A stretch of 64,000 bases of DNA, taken from NCBI RefSeq assembly GCF_003144405.1, contig NZ_PENW01000003.1, forward strand, positions 41,349-105,348. Reading direction: 5' to 3'. The stretch comes from Proteus cibi (lineage in GTDB: Bacteria; Pseudomonadota; Gammaproteobacteria; Enterobacterales; Enterobacteriaceae). The notes under the pieces were generated by a model. The model searched no databases, had not been told where the DNA came from, and saw nothing but the letters and a program-made list of their open reading frames with translations. The position numbers and the translations under genes are program-made. This document shows, in pieces, positions 9,484 through 18,708 of the stretch; within the stretch, counting starts at the first letter, position 1, and the number at the start of each line of letters is the position of its first letter.

Positions 9484-10386
9484 ATGACTGAAAATAAAGT
9501 AACACCGGTCATCAGTGCACCGGTTCCTATGACGCCCTTCCAAGAATTTTGGCACTACTTTAAACAAAATAAAGGTGCCGTTATTGGATTGATCTATATT
9601 GTAATTATGTTGCTTATTGCATTACTGGCTGGTTTTCTTGCACCTCACGCCCCTAATGAGCAATTTCGTGATTTCTTATTAGCGCCTCCTGTTTGGCAAG
9701 ACGGGGGAAGTTGGCAATTTATTCTAGGTACTGATGATGTTGGGCGCGATATTCTTTCTCGCTTAATGTTTGGTGCTCGCCTTTCATTATTGGTGGGCTG
9801 TATTGTTGTCGTGCTATCACTTATCTTAGGAATTATTTTAGGGCTGGCAGCGGGCTATTTTGGTGGTCTTGTGGATATCGGCATTATGCGTGTCGTTGAT
9901 ATCATGTTGGCATTACCCAGTTTATTATTAGCGTTAGTATTAGTTGCTATTTTTGGTCCCTCTATTGTTAATGCATCTATCGCATTAACTTTTGTTGCCT
10001 TACCGCATTATGTTCGACTGACTCGTGCTGCCGTCTTAATCGAAGTTAATCGCGATTATGTGATTGCCTCTCGTGTTGCGGGCGCGGGTTCACTGCGTCA
10101 GATGTTTATTAATATCTTACCTAACTGCCTTGCTCCTTTAATTGTTCAAGCCTCTTTAGGTTTTTCTAATGCAATCTTAGATATGGCGGCATTGGGCTTT
10201 TTAGGCATGGGTGCGCAGCCGCCAACACCTGAATGGGGAACCATGTTATCTGATGTGTTGCAGTTTACACAAAGTGCATGGTGGGTTGTGACGTTTCCTG
10301 GTCTGGCGATTTTGTTTACCGTATTAGCCTTTAACTTAATGGGTGATGGTTTACGAGATGCGCTTGATCCGAAATTAAAGCAGTAA
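9484..10386 (+). CDS. dppC: Dipeptide ABC transporter permease DppC
   Basis: Second inner-membrane permease of the dipeptide importer, 300 aa, as in E. coli DppC. It has the N-terminal OppC_N segment (FWHYFKQNKGAVIGLIYI), further membrane helices, and the EAA motif in RDYVIASRVAGAGSLRQMF. It lies 10 bp after dppB and 12 bp before dppD, within one operon. Confidence 0.97.
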   Translation: MTENKVTPVISAPVPMTPFQEFWHYFKQNKGAVIGLIYIVIMLLIALLAGFLAPHAPNEQFRDFLLAPPVWQDGGSWQFILGTDDVGRDILSRLMFGARLSLLVGCIVVVLSLILGIILGLAAGYFGGLVDIGIMRVVDIMLALPSLLLALVLVAIFGPSIVNASIALTFVALPHYVRLTRAAVLIEVNRDYVIASRVAGAGSLRQMFINILPNCLAPLIVQASLGFSNAILDMAALGFLGMGAQPPTPEWGTMLSDVLQFTQSAWWVVTFPGLAILFTVLAFNLMGDGLRDALDPKLKQ

Positions 10387-10398
10387 CGGGGTAAGAAC

Positions 10399-11382
10399 AT
10401 GGCATTACTAAATATTAATCAACTATCTGTTCACTTTGGTGATGAAGATACTCCGTTTAAAGCGGTAGACCGAATTAGCTATCAAGTTGAAGAAGGGCAA
10501 GTTGTCGGTATTGTAGGGGAATCCGGTTCAGGTAAATCAGTCAGCTCATTGGCGATTATGGGGCTTATCGATTTTCCTGGGCGAGTAAGCGCACAAGAGC
10601 TCTATTTTGATGGTAGAGATCTGATGAAAATCTCTGAATCAGAGCGACGCAATTTAGTCGGTGCTGATGTTGCGATGATTTTCCAAGATCCAATGACAAG
10701 CTTGAATCCTTGCTTTACGGTTGGCTATCAAATTATGGAAGCGTTAAAAGTCCATCAAGGAGGGAGTCGTAAAACACGTAAACAACGTGCTATCGATCTC
10801 TTAACGCTGGTGGGGATACCTGATCCCGCTTCTCGCTTAGATGTCTATCCGCATCAGCTTTCAGGGGGAATGAGTCAGCGAGTGATGATCGCAATGGCGA
10901 TCGCTTGTCGCCCTAAATTATTGATTGCTGATGAACCGACCACTGCACTGGATGTAACTATTCAGGCTCAAATCATAGAGCTTTTGCTTGATTTACAAAA
11001 ACAAGAAAATATGGCGCTCGTGTTGATCACTCATGATCTAGCATTAGTGGCAGAAGCCGCAGATACCATTATTGTGATGTATGCAGGGCAAGTGGTGGAA
11101 TCCGGAAAAGCATCAGAAATTTTTAAAGCGCCTCGCCATCCTTATACTCAAGCATTATTAAGAGCACTTCCTGAGTTTGCGAGTAATAAGGCACGATTAG
11201 CATCGTTACCGGGCGTTGTACCAGGGCGCTATGATCGACCAACTGGTTGCTTACTCAATCCACGCTGCCCATATGCTCATGATGAATGTTATAAGATTGA
11301 GCCGGAATTAAAAGAATTAGGAACGCATCGTGTGAAGTGTCATACACCGTTAGATAATGCAGGGGAACCTACCCATGGCTGA
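10399..11382 (+). CDS. dppD: Dipeptide transporter ATPase DppD
   Basis: One of two ABC ATPases that power dipeptide import. The 327-residue protein has Walker A GESGSGKS (40-47), the signature LSGGMSQR, Walker B LLIADEP with the catalytic Glu, and the H-loop ITHDL. The C-terminal oligopeptide-transporter domain (from about 235) carries clustered cysteines in [12 protein letters not shown] and KCHTP; in some relatives these bind an iron-sulfur cluster. The stop overlaps the start of dppF by 8 bp, indicating translational coupling. Confidence 0.97.
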   Translation: MALLNINQLSVHFGDEDTPFKAVDRISYQVEEGQVVGIVGESGSGKSVSSLAIMGLIDFPGRVSAQELYFDGRDLMKISESERRNLVGADVAMIFQDPMTSLNPCFTVGYQIMEALKVHQGGSRKTRKQRAIDLLTLVGIPDPASRLDVYPHQLSGGMSQRVMIAMAIACRPKLLIADEPTTALDVTIQAQIIELLLDLQKQENMALVLITHDLALVAEAADTIIVMYAGQVVESGKASEIFKAPRHPYTQALLRALPEFASNKARLASLPGVVPGRYDRPTGCLLNPRCPYAHDECYKIEPELKELGTHRVKCHTPLDNAGEPTHG

Positions 11383-12376
11383 AGTTAATCCAAATGTATC
11401 AACTCCCTTATTAAAAGCGGTTAATTTAGCGAAATATTACAGCGTAAAAGGCGGGCTTTTTTCAAAAGAGAGAACAGTTAAAGCCCTTGATGGTGTTTCT
11501 TTTGAATTAGAACGCGGTAAAACTTTGGCGATTGTCGGTGAATCGGGATGTGGTAAATCCACATTAGGTCGATTATTAACGATGATTGAGATCCCTACTT
11601 CCGGCGAGCTTTCTTATCGAGGGCAAAATCTGTTAATTAAAGATAAATCGGCTGAGAAACTACGTCGCCAAAAGATCCAAATTGTGTTTCAAAATCCTTA
11701 TGGATCATTGAACCCGCGTAAAAAAGTGGGGCAAATTTTAGAAGAGCCTTTATTGATTAATACAACACTAAATGCTTCTGAGCGTAAAGAAAAAGTATTA
11801 TCAATGATGGCTAAAGTTGGATTAAAAACGGAACACTATAGTCGATACCCACATATGTTTTCTGGTGGTCAACGTCAGCGTATTGCTATTGCACGTGGTT
11901 TGATGCTTGATCCTGATATTGTGGTAGCCGATGAGCCGGTTTCTGCACTCGATGTATCCGTTCGTGCCCAAGTTCTCAATTTGATGATGGATCTGCAACA
12001 AGATATGGGACTCTCTTATGTTTTTATTTCCCATGATCTTTCGGTTGTTGAGCATATCGCAGATGAAGTTATTGTCATGTATTTAGGGCGTTGTGTAGAA
12101 AAAGGAACAAAAGCTCAAATTTTTGAAAATCCACAACATCCTTATACACAGGCATTATTATCAGCAACACCAAGATTGACGCCTGAATTAAGACGAGAGC
12201 GTATTAAATTAACGGGAGAATTACCAAGCCCATTAAATCCGCCATCAGGTTGTGCTTTCGCGGCTCGTTGTCGCCGTGCATTTGGTCCATGTAGCCAATT
12301 ACAGCCATCATTAAAAGAGTATAATGGTCAGCTTATTGCTTGTTTTGCGGTAGAGCAAGATAATACAATAGTTTAA
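11375..12376 (+). CDS. dppF: Dipeptide transporter ATPase DppF
   Basis: Partner ATPase of DppD. The 333-residue product has Walker [11 protein letters not shown]-loop [11 protein letters not shown], signature FSGGQRQR, Walker [12 protein letters not shown] and H-loop [13 protein letters not shown]. The ATG at 11375 is preceded by AGGGGA (11361-11366) and matches E. coli DppF in length; six extra in-frame codons upstream are not needed. It is the last gene of the operon, before a hairpin terminator. Confidence 0.97.
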   Translation: MAEVNPNVSTPLLKAVNLAKYYSVKGGLFSKERTVKALDGVSFELERGKTLAIVGESGCGKSTLGRLLTMIEIPTSGELSYRGQNLLIKDKSAEKLRRQKIQIVFQNPYGSLNPRKKVGQILEEPLLINTTLNASERKEKVLSMMAKVGLKTEHYSRYPHMFSGGQRQRIAIARGLMLDPDIVVADEPVSALDVSVRAQVLNLMMDLQQDMGLSYVFISHDLSVVEHIADEVIVMYLGRCVEKGTKAQIFENPQHPYTQALLSATPRLTPELRRERIKLTGELPSPLNPPSGCAFAARCRRAFGPCSQLQPSLKEYNGQLIACFAVEQDNTIV

Positions 12377-12398
12377 ATAAAATAAATTTATTTCATTA

Positions 12399-12438
12399 AA
12401 TAAGAACAATATACTGATTTATATTGTTCTTATTTTTT
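12399..12438 (+). terminator. Terminator of the dpp operon
   Basis: An inverted repeat AATAAGAACAATAT / ATATTGTTCTTATT is followed by a run of T. It starts about 22 bp after the dppF stop. Confidence 0.85.
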
Positions 12439-12896
12439 TATTAATAATATTTAATTAATCTTAACTAAATAATCTAATAATGATTTTACAGATATCAAAT
12501 ATTATATTTATATGATTTTTTTAAAATATAAACTTCAATGATATTAATAGAAAGTAATATTTTCCATTAGTAAATAGACTGCGCTTAACATTGTATTTTA
12601 ACTTAGCGGTGAGGGTTTAATAGTGTTTAATTTTATATGTCATGGTATTTTTTAGTGAATTGTATCTTTTCATTAAAAATGAAGTGGGTTTGTTGTAAAT
12701 AATTAAGAGAGAGTAAGGTTTTATTTTACTATTTTTATCTTATCACTATACTCAAATAATAATAACTATATATTTATCTACTTTTATTTTAATGGATAGG
12801 CGCTCTTTATAACGTTATTTTCTTTATTGAGAGTGATACATAATCACAAAAATACAGTATAATCACTCTGTTCAGACATGTATATTGGAAATAGCA
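12439..12896. other. Gene-free AT-rich interval before the yhjK remnant
   Basis: About 460 bp with no supportable coding frame. A TATAAT hexamer around 12858-12863 is a possible -10 element for the following gene, but no good -35 accompanies it. Otherwise I see nothing distinctive. Confidence 0.45.
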
Positions 12897-13610
12897 ATGA
12901 TGAAACCTCATCTTAAACATTCATTAACAATAAAACAGATGGCCGCTGTTGCGGGCGTTACGTTGGTGACTATTGCTATTTTTATCAGTATTCAACTTGT
13001 TTATTTAATAGATCAACGCCGTGAAGATTATCAAAATCAGCTTTTTAATGCCGGTGTAAGTATCCAACAACCACTCGCAGATGCATTGTTACGATCAGAT
13101 TTGAACGATGCTAAACAGCAGATAGTTACCCTAAAAGCGACCGGTATTTTGGGTAAAGCGATTGTCATGCAACCTGAAAATGTGCAAGTGATGAATTTAG
13201 ATTTTGCACCTAAGAAAGAAGTTTCCGACTTCTCCAGTTGGCTTTTTGGTATTCCCGTTGAAGCTGTTATTCCTTTACAGCCATTAGGTATTACTTCAAC
13301 AGATGATAAGTCTTATAGTGGTCATCTCATTTTACAGGCTGACACAAATCGTTTTTATCGTTTTGCCAGTAATACGGTTGCCTTGATGCTAACAACTTAT
13401 CTGTTGATGGGACTTATTCTTACGGTTGCTATTAGTTGGTGTATTAATCGTATTGTTGTAAAACCTTTACGCCAAATTGCCGTCACCCTCAATAAAGATA
13501 ACCAAGTTTCAGCGTTATCTTGTCCAAAATCACATTGTGATGATGAGATTGGTTTGCTGGTTAAAGGATATAATCATCAAAAATCTGAGCAAAAACTGCC
13601 GAAGGTCTGA
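12897..13610 (+). CDS. yhjK: Truncated YhjK/HmsP-type protein: membrane sensor and HAMP only
   Basis: The 237-residue product has a membrane helix near 15-37, a periplasmic domain of about 120 residues, a second helix near 155-180 and a HAMP-like segment ending in DEIGLLVKGYN. This is the N-terminal half of the YhjK (PdeK)/HmsP family, whose members continue into GGDEF and EAL domains that degrade cyclic di-GMP. Here the frame stops right after HAMP, and only about 170 bp separate it from yhjJ, so the catalytic part is deleted, not frameshifted. It is a remnant or a sensor-only protein. yhjJ next door is close to yhjK in E. coli too. Start choice: ATG at 12897 after GGA; a TTG lies four codons upstream. 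Confidence 0.7.
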   Translation: MMKPHLKHSLTIKQMAAVAGVTLVTIAIFISIQLVYLIDQRREDYQNQLFNAGVSIQQPLADALLRSDLNDAKQQIVTLKATGILGKAIVMQPENVQVMNLDFAPKKEVSDFSSWLFGIPVEAVIPLQPLGITSTDDKSYSGHLILQADTNRFYRFASNTVALMLTTYLLMGLILTVAISWCINRIVVKPLRQIAVTLNKDNQVSALSCPKSHCDDEIGLLVKGYNHQKSEQKLPKV

Positions 13611-13784
13611 ACCTTCTTACACCATAATGAGTCTAATCACTATAGTGATTTCATTTCATGTTTCTGTGGTGATAAAGAATGATAATACAAAAAATAGATA
13701 TCCGACATCTAACATGTCTTTTAGCACTTATTGTTAAACCTCATAAGTGGTTTAATACCAAGGATTAATACAACAGAGGTTCAC

Positions 13785-15320
13785 ATGCAGGGTGTAATAA
13801 CACGAATTTTATTGGGAAGCGTTATGTTCGGCGCTGTTATTTGCCAAGTTCAAGCTGAAGCTTTACAGCCTGATCCGGCTTGGCAAGAAGGGCGACTAGC
13901 AAATGGTTTTCAGTGGCAAATCTTACAAACACCACAACGCCCAAATGATAGAATACAGATCCGTTTATTAGTCAATACGGGGTCTTTATCAGAAAAAAGC
14001 AGTGAAACGGGTTTTTCATCCTTGGTGTCCAAACTCAACGTTTTGGAAAATACGAGTTTAACGCCAGAAAAACGCGAAAATCTATGGAAAAATGCGTTAG
14101 ATCCTGACTATCCGTTACCTCCGATGATCGTTTCATATGATTTTACTGTTTATAATCTAAGTTTACCGAATAATCAGCCTGAACTGTTAAAGGATGCTTT
14201 TGCATTATTAGCAGGCATTGCTAAACCGGCACAATATACTGAAGATGCGGTTCGTAATGCAGTTCAATCACAGCTTCCTATTGCAACATTTCCTCTTAAT
14301 ATTGAAGATCCTATCTGGCGCTCACGTCTTGAAGGTTCTAATTTAAAAGGTCACAATCCGGGCAAACCTGTTAATCAATCTGTAAATACTAAAGAGCTGT
14401 CAGATTATCAGCAACGCTGGTATACCCCTGATATGATGACACTTTATATTGCAGGGAATGTTGATAATCGAGTATTGACTGAAAGTATTAATCAGGTTTT
14501 TTCACCTCTATCAGGAAAGCGTGTAACACCTGTTCCAGTGCCTGTTCTTGCCGATATGAAACCTGAAACGTTATATGTGCAAGAGCCTATGCGTGCAAAA
14601 GACCAAATTGCTTTAATTTGGGATTTAGATTGGTCGCCAGTAAAAGATTCTGACACGTTAAATAAATATTGGTTAAGTGATTTAGCTCGTGAAGTGATTT
14701 TTGTGCATTTAGGTCGTAGTCTTGAACAACGTAAGGAAAACGACAGCACTCAAATTAACATTGATTGCCGAGTACAATATCAGCGTGCAAGTTGCTCGCT
14801 AAATATTGATACAGCCACAGCGCATATTCCTGCATTAGCATCATGGGTAGGAGAAGAATTGGGTCGCTTGCGTAACCAAGGTATCAGTGATGAATTATAT
14901 CAAGAGCTGCAACAAGAAAAACAACTTCAATTAACGCAGTTGTTTGCACGTTATGCTAAAACCAGCACGGCTATTTTAATTAATCAGCGTCTGTTATCAC
15001 AACAAAGCAATATTATTGATATCCCACCTGAACAATATCAGCGTTTACGCCAAGCATTTTTAGCTGGTTTAACAAAAGAGACATTAAATCAAGAGCTTTC
15101 ACGAGTTTTATCTGAAGATATTACTTTTGTATTAACGCAAAGTGGTGAAACACCAACGGTAAATTTAGGTGAATTGCGTATTCAATTTGAAAAACAAGTT
15201 CATCCTGAAACGACAAATACACCGGCACCTGTGGCAACTGATGTTACACCCAATAAAGTCGTTGAAACTCCTAATGTAACAATTCCAGCGGTAGCCACAA
15301 CGCCGACGAAGAAATCGTAA
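13785..15320 (+). CDS. yhjJ: YhjJ, M16-family pseudo-peptidase
   Basis: Predicted periplasmic protein of the M16 (pitrilysin/insulinase) zinc-peptidase superfamily, 511 aa, with a signal peptide ending near VQAEA. The conserved opening ALQPDPAWQ-G-LANGFQWQ and the YTPDMMTLYIAGNVD region match E. coli YhjJ. The HxxEH zinc motif expected near residue 80 is replaced by SSLVSK, so catalysis is unlikely. The C-terminus ends in a Pro/Thr/Val-rich low-complexity tail. Start at 13785 has GAGGT upstream; an upstream TTG at 13731 would spoil the signal peptide. Confidence 0.88.
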   Translation: MQGVITRILLGSVMFGAVICQVQAEALQPDPAWQEGRLANGFQWQILQTPQRPNDRIQIRLLVNTGSLSEKSSETGFSSLVSKLNVLENTSLTPEKRENLWKNALDPDYPLPPMIVSYDFTVYNLSLPNNQPELLKDAFALLAGIAKPAQYTEDAVRNAVQSQLPIATFPLNIEDPIWRSRLEGSNLKGHNPGKPVNQSVNTKELSDYQQRWYTPDMMTLYIAGNVDNRVLTESINQVFSPLSGKRVTPVPVPVLADMKPETLYVQEPMRAKDQIALIWDLDWSPVKDSDTLNKYWLSDLAREVIFVHLGRSLEQRKENDSTQINIDCRVQYQRASCSLNIDTATAHIPALASWVGEELGRLRNQGISDELYQELQQEKQLQLTQLFARYAKTSTAILINQRLLSQQSNIIDIPPEQYQRLRQAFLAGLTKETLNQELSRVLSEDITFVLTQSGETPTVNLGELRIQFEKQVHPETTNTPAPVATDVTPNKVVETPNVTIPAVATTPTKKS

Positions 15321-15370
15321 TAAATTAAAGATAGGCTGATATTAATAATATATCAGTCATAAAATAGACA

Positions 15371-15412
15371 AAAAGCCAAAAGTGTTATTGATACATTTTT
15401 GGCTTTTATTTT
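15371..15412. terminator. Bidirectional terminator between yhjJ and the serine hydrolase gene
   Basis: AAAAGCCAAAA (15371-15381) pairs with TTTTTGGCTTTT (15396-15407), with T-rich flanks on the plus strand and a T run on the minus strand. It separates two convergent genes. Confidence 0.85.
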
Positions 15413-15417
15413 TTGAT

Positions 15418-16428
15418 TTAAAGGCGTTTAAACGCTTCTTTAATAATGGCTATCAAATCTTCGCGGTTATTTCTTTGGGTTGTAAAACCGGCAATAGCAA
15501 TCTGTTTTTCAGGTAAGTAATAAGCGACAGAGCCCCAATAACCAAGGTGATAGTAAAGTGTGCCTAGGGCAGTTTCTTCTGCCATTAAACCTAAACGATA
15601 ATTCGCAGCACCTATATGTGAGCCTTGCCATTTCATCTCTTTTAAGGTTGATGGATGCAAGTAAACTCTATCTTCGAAGAGGTCAGCTGTAAATTTAGCT
15701 AATTCCAGAGTTGTCATCACAAGTCCGCCACCGCCAAAAGCATCCATTGAAGCATCAATATGAGTACCTTCATGCTCACCTGTAAATTGTCTCGCTCGTG
15801 CTTTAGGATGCTTAGGTTGTTGTTCTAAATCTTCCCACCACGTTTGTGGTAAATCTAAGTCTTGAAAATGCAATAATTCACGAACGGCAGTGGCCATATT
15901 TTTTCTCATAAATTGGGAAAGAATATCACCTAACAAAATGTATCCTGTATCTGAATAAATGAAGCGTTTCCCTGCCGGAATAATCGGAAAGCCTTGTTGA
16001 GCATAGCGCGCTATTTGCTCTTCTCGTGTCCATTTATGAGAGGGATCTTTAATCACCTCGGCAAGATAAGCTTCATTTGCATGATCGAATAATCCACTAC
16101 TATGGCTTAATAAATGGCGTAGTGTAATGGTTTTAAGATCATACCCTAACTCTAATAATGTCTGTTGATAATTCGAACTTAAGTATTTAGTTATATCATC
16201 ATCAAGGGACAGTGCATTTTGTTCCCATAAACGTAAAAAAGCAGCAGCGAGAAAGGTTTTCGTATTACTCGCGATTCGAAAAGGCGTATCTACAGTTAAT
16301 TTTTTCTGGGTACTTTCATCAGCAAATCCGTGCGCCATACCAAAAGGGTACTGAATGCCTGCACCTGTAATATAGATAGCACTTGCTGAAGGTAAGGCAT
16401 GAAAAGCATCAGTCATTGATTGAACCAT
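15418..16428 (-). CDS. Serine hydrolase of the class C beta-lactamase fold
   Basis: Member of the beta-lactamase/esterase family PF00144, 336 aa. The catalytic SxxK is SNTK (54-57), the Tyr motif is YSD (158-160) and the third motif is HLG (294-296). No signal peptide is visible, so it is probably cytoplasmic, which argues against a role in beta-lactam resistance and for esterase or peptidase activity on an unknown substrate. AAGGAAG lies 5 nt before the ATG. It is followed downstream on the same strand by no gene, and a tautomerase gene lies 80 bp upstream in the same direction, so the two may be co-transcribed. Confidence 0.85.
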   Translation of the reverse strand: MVQSMTDAFHALPSASAIYITGAGIQYPFGMAHGFADESTQKKLTVDTPFRIASNTKTFLAAAFLRLWEQNALSLDDDITKYLSSNYQQTLLELGYDLKTITLRHLLSHSSGLFDHANEAYLAEVIKDPSHKWTREEQIARYAQQGFPIIPAGKRFIYSDTGYILLGDILSQFMRKNMATAVRELLHFQDLDLPQTWWEDLEQQPKHPKARARQFTGEHEGTHIDASMDAFGGGGLVMTTLELAKFTADLFEDRVYLHPSTLKEMKWQGSHIGAANYRLGLMAEETALGTLYYHLGYWGSVAYYLPEKQIAIAGFTTQRNNREDLIAIIKEAFKRL

Positions 16429-16508
16429 AGTTACTTCCTTATCTGTCAGGAAAATAAATCAGCAAAAAGGGTGTACTTGGCACCCTTTATTTATATTGCA
16501 GAAATTCT

Positions 16509-16718
16509 TTATTTACTTTTTGTTGCTGCTCGTAATTCTGTCACTGTTTTACCGCCTATTCCCCAGTTATCTGTTTCAACTTCATCAATGACGACAACGG
16601 TAGTTGCTGGGTTTTTACCTAATACATCCACCAAAAGTTGTGTTGCTCCCGCAATGAGTTGCTCTTTTTGCTCTGCGGTTGCACCTTCGCGTGTAATTTT
16701 AATATTAACGTATGGCAT
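16509..16718 (-). CDS. 4-oxalocrotonate tautomerase family protein
   Basis: A 69-residue protein beginning MPYVNIKITREG. After removal of Met, Pro1 would be the general base of this superfamily of small homo-oligomeric tautomerases, which act on enol/keto substrates. The later segment VVVIDEVETDNWGIGGK is typical. The biological substrate cannot be told from sequence. It sits between yhjD and the serine hydrolase on the same strand, with a clear AAGGAAAA ribosome site. Confidence 0.88.
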   Translation of the reverse strand: MPYVNIKITREGATAEQKEQLIAGATQLLVDVLGKNPATTVVVIDEVETDNWGIGGKTVTELRAATKSK

Positions 16719-16787
16719 TATTTTTCCTTATTACGTTATGTATAGACGGTTAATGCAGGGAATTAACCATGTAGTTTTATCATAAAG

Positions 16788-17807
16788 TTAAGATGTTGAT
16801 TGCGTTTCAGACAACTGTTCTTTACGCATATTTGGGCCATCAGTGGCGATCCACGCGGCACAAAAGAGCGTTAATCGGGCAAAAAAGTAGAAAAAAGCCA
16901 TTAAACCTATTACTGAACCAAATGCGGCACCTGAAGGTGAGCTTGCGATTTTGGGTAGCATCCATGTCATGACAGATTTCAATATTTCAAAACCAATGGC
17001 AGCGATCAGTGTGCCTTTAATAAGTGAAATTCGTTTTGGTTGATGACGGGGCAAGATCCACAATATCCATAAAAAGAGTAAATAGTTTGCAGTAATGGAA
17101 ATAGTTAAGCCGATGGTTGTCCAGGCTGGCGTTAACCATTCAATACCGTCTAATCCCAATGTGTGAACAATCATTCTTTGGGCTGAGCCAGCCACAGAAG
17201 TGAGTGTAATAGTGACAATTAACGCAAAAAGTAAGCCAATTAGCGCTAAAAAGTCACGAAAGTAGCGAAAATAGATTTTCTCTTGCTCTTCTTTGTTTCT
17301 TTCCCAAACGGGGCGTGATTGCGCCAAAATGGCTTGGCGTAAATTACCTACCCAATTAACACCAGAATAAAGAGCAATAGCTAAACCCGTTAAACCAACG
17401 GTGGTACGCTGGCGAACAGCGGTATCAATACTTTGTTGAACCGTAGATGCAAGCGTTGGATCGTCAATGCTATTGGCGACGCCTGTAATTAATTTCGCAA
17501 GTAAATCTGGGTTTGAGGCTAAAACAAAACCCGCACAAGCAAAGGAAAGCATTAATACAGGAATTAATGATAAGAATGAAAAATAGGTAATCGCGGCGCC
17601 AAACTGATTTCCCATTCTGTCAGTAAAGCGTTCGGCGGTGCGAATAAGATGTGCAATAAAAGGGATGTTAGTAATAAAATTACTGATTTTTATTCCAATA
17701 CCGATGGCTTTTTTTCCGCCATGGAGCCCTTTTTCCAGCCCTTTTTTGAGCGGCTGAGTCAGTTGAGTTTTTTCGTTCTCTGTTTTGGGTTGCTGCTCTT
17801 CTGACAT
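16788..17807 (-). CDS. yhjD: YihY/BrkB-family inner-membrane protein YhjD
   Basis: Integral membrane protein of 339 aa. A charged cytoplasmic N-terminus of about 60 residues precedes six or so hydrophobic segments. The family blocks GNQFGAAITYFSFLSLIPVL and SPSGAAFGSVIGLMAFFYFFARL match E. coli YhjD, which has been linked genetically to lipid A/Kdo-deficient viability, though its function is unsettled. It belongs to the same E. coli neighbourhood as yhjJ and yhjK, supporting a conserved block here. Confidence 0.9.
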   Translation of the reverse strand: MSEEQQPKTENEKTQLTQPLKKGLEKGLHGGKKAIGIGIKISNFITNIPFIAHLIRTAERFTDRMGNQFGAAITYFSFLSLIPVLMLSFACAGFVLASNPDLLAKLITGVANSIDDPTLASTVQQSIDTAVRQRTTVGLTGLAIALYSGVNWVGNLRQAILAQSRPVWERNKEEQEKIYFRYFRDFLALIGLLFALIVTITLTSVAGSAQRMIVHTLGLDGIEWLTPAWTTIGLTISITANYLLFLWILWILPRHQPKRISLIKGTLIAAIGFEILKSVMTWMLPKIASSPSGAAFGSVIGLMAFFYFFARLTLFCAAWIATDGPNMRKEQLSETQSTS

Positions 17808-18138
17808 ATATCCTCTTTAATTAGATCTGTCCATTTTTAATAATTGAGTGTCACTACTATAGTTTTCACTCAAAAATATCATAGCTTAATTTCTATTACA
17901 CACCTTATGCTTATTGTAATTAGCCACTGATTTAGGAGATGTATTTGTTTGTTCTGGCTTAAGTGTAGATGATGCTCTATCAAAAGGCGTAGATAATCTT
18001 GTACTTAATAAAGGATAAAAAAACCAATACTGCAATTCTGAAATTAAGTGTAGTTTAATAAGAGAATGGCTACTCACTTATTGTTTTATTCTGCATTTCA
18101 CAGTCAAATAAGGAGTAGACATTAATTACTGATGATAA

Positions 18139-18528
18139 CTATTTTGTCAGTAGATTTAATTCTTCTTCAATTGCTTTTAAATCTGCTTTTTCTTCAGCTA
18201 GCTTTCTTTCTTGCTTAGCAATTTTATCTGCATCACCTTTAAGTTGTGCTTCTTTTAATTCAAGCTCACGTTCTTTAACATCAAGTTGTTTTTCACGTAA
18301 TTCAAGGCGCGTGTTCTCAACTACTTTTTCAGGTGTGCAATAGCGTTCAACATTTTGTAATGCTCTTTCCAAGCCTTGGATACGATATTGATTACCATGT
18401 GCTTTTGCATATTCCATCTGTTTTTGGATATTCTGTTTTTTTATCTCGCAGCCATTGGTTGATCTATCTGCATAAGCATGACTTGTTAGTAAGCTTAAGG
18501 CGATGGCAGTAAAAAGTAATTTTTTCAT
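18139..18528 (-). CDS. yqjC: YqjC-like DUF1090 exported protein
   Basis: About 129 residues with a signal peptide ending at AYA. The mature protein has two cysteines around an NxxRIxGLxxAL region and then a long charged coiled coil rich in Glu/Lys (from about residue 75), including GDADKIAKQERKLAE, the DUF1090 hallmark. E. coli yqjC is a stress-related gene in the yqjCDEK cluster; those partners are absent here. Two tandem ATGs occur; AGGAT fits the second (18528) better. Function unknown. Confidence 0.85.
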   Translation of the reverse strand: MKKLLFTAIALSLLTSHAYADRSTNGCEIKKQNIQKQMEYAKAHGNQYRIQGLERALQNVERYCTPEKVVENTRLELREKQLDVKERELELKEAQLKGDADKIAKQERKLAEEKADLKAIEEELNLLTK

Positions 18529-18708
18529 CATTCTATCCTAGTTAAACTTAAGTGAAATATGGCGTTATCATAACGGTTGAATACTAAGACACAACGTTTC
18601 TTTCGCTTTCAATGAAGAAGTTCGGCTTTTTCTGATACACTGAGTTTAATCACGATTTCAGAGTAAATTAATTACTAAGCTATACTTATTTCTAACGGAA
18701 GATAAAGA

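Noticed and set aside
13477..13737. 86-codon frame overlapping the end of the yhjK remnant
   Set aside because: It is in a different frame over the HAMP-coding part, and the translation shows no GGDEF or EAL motif, so it is not a frameshifted continuation.
15418..16428. Possible beta-lactam resistance gene
   Set aside because: The fold is right but there is no signal peptide and the family is dominated by esterases and peptidases, so I did not call resistance.
17886..18077. 63-codon frame on the minus strand
   Set aside because: It starts with GTG, has no ribosome site and no family resemblance, and its composition looks random. It may be a remnant but I cannot support it.
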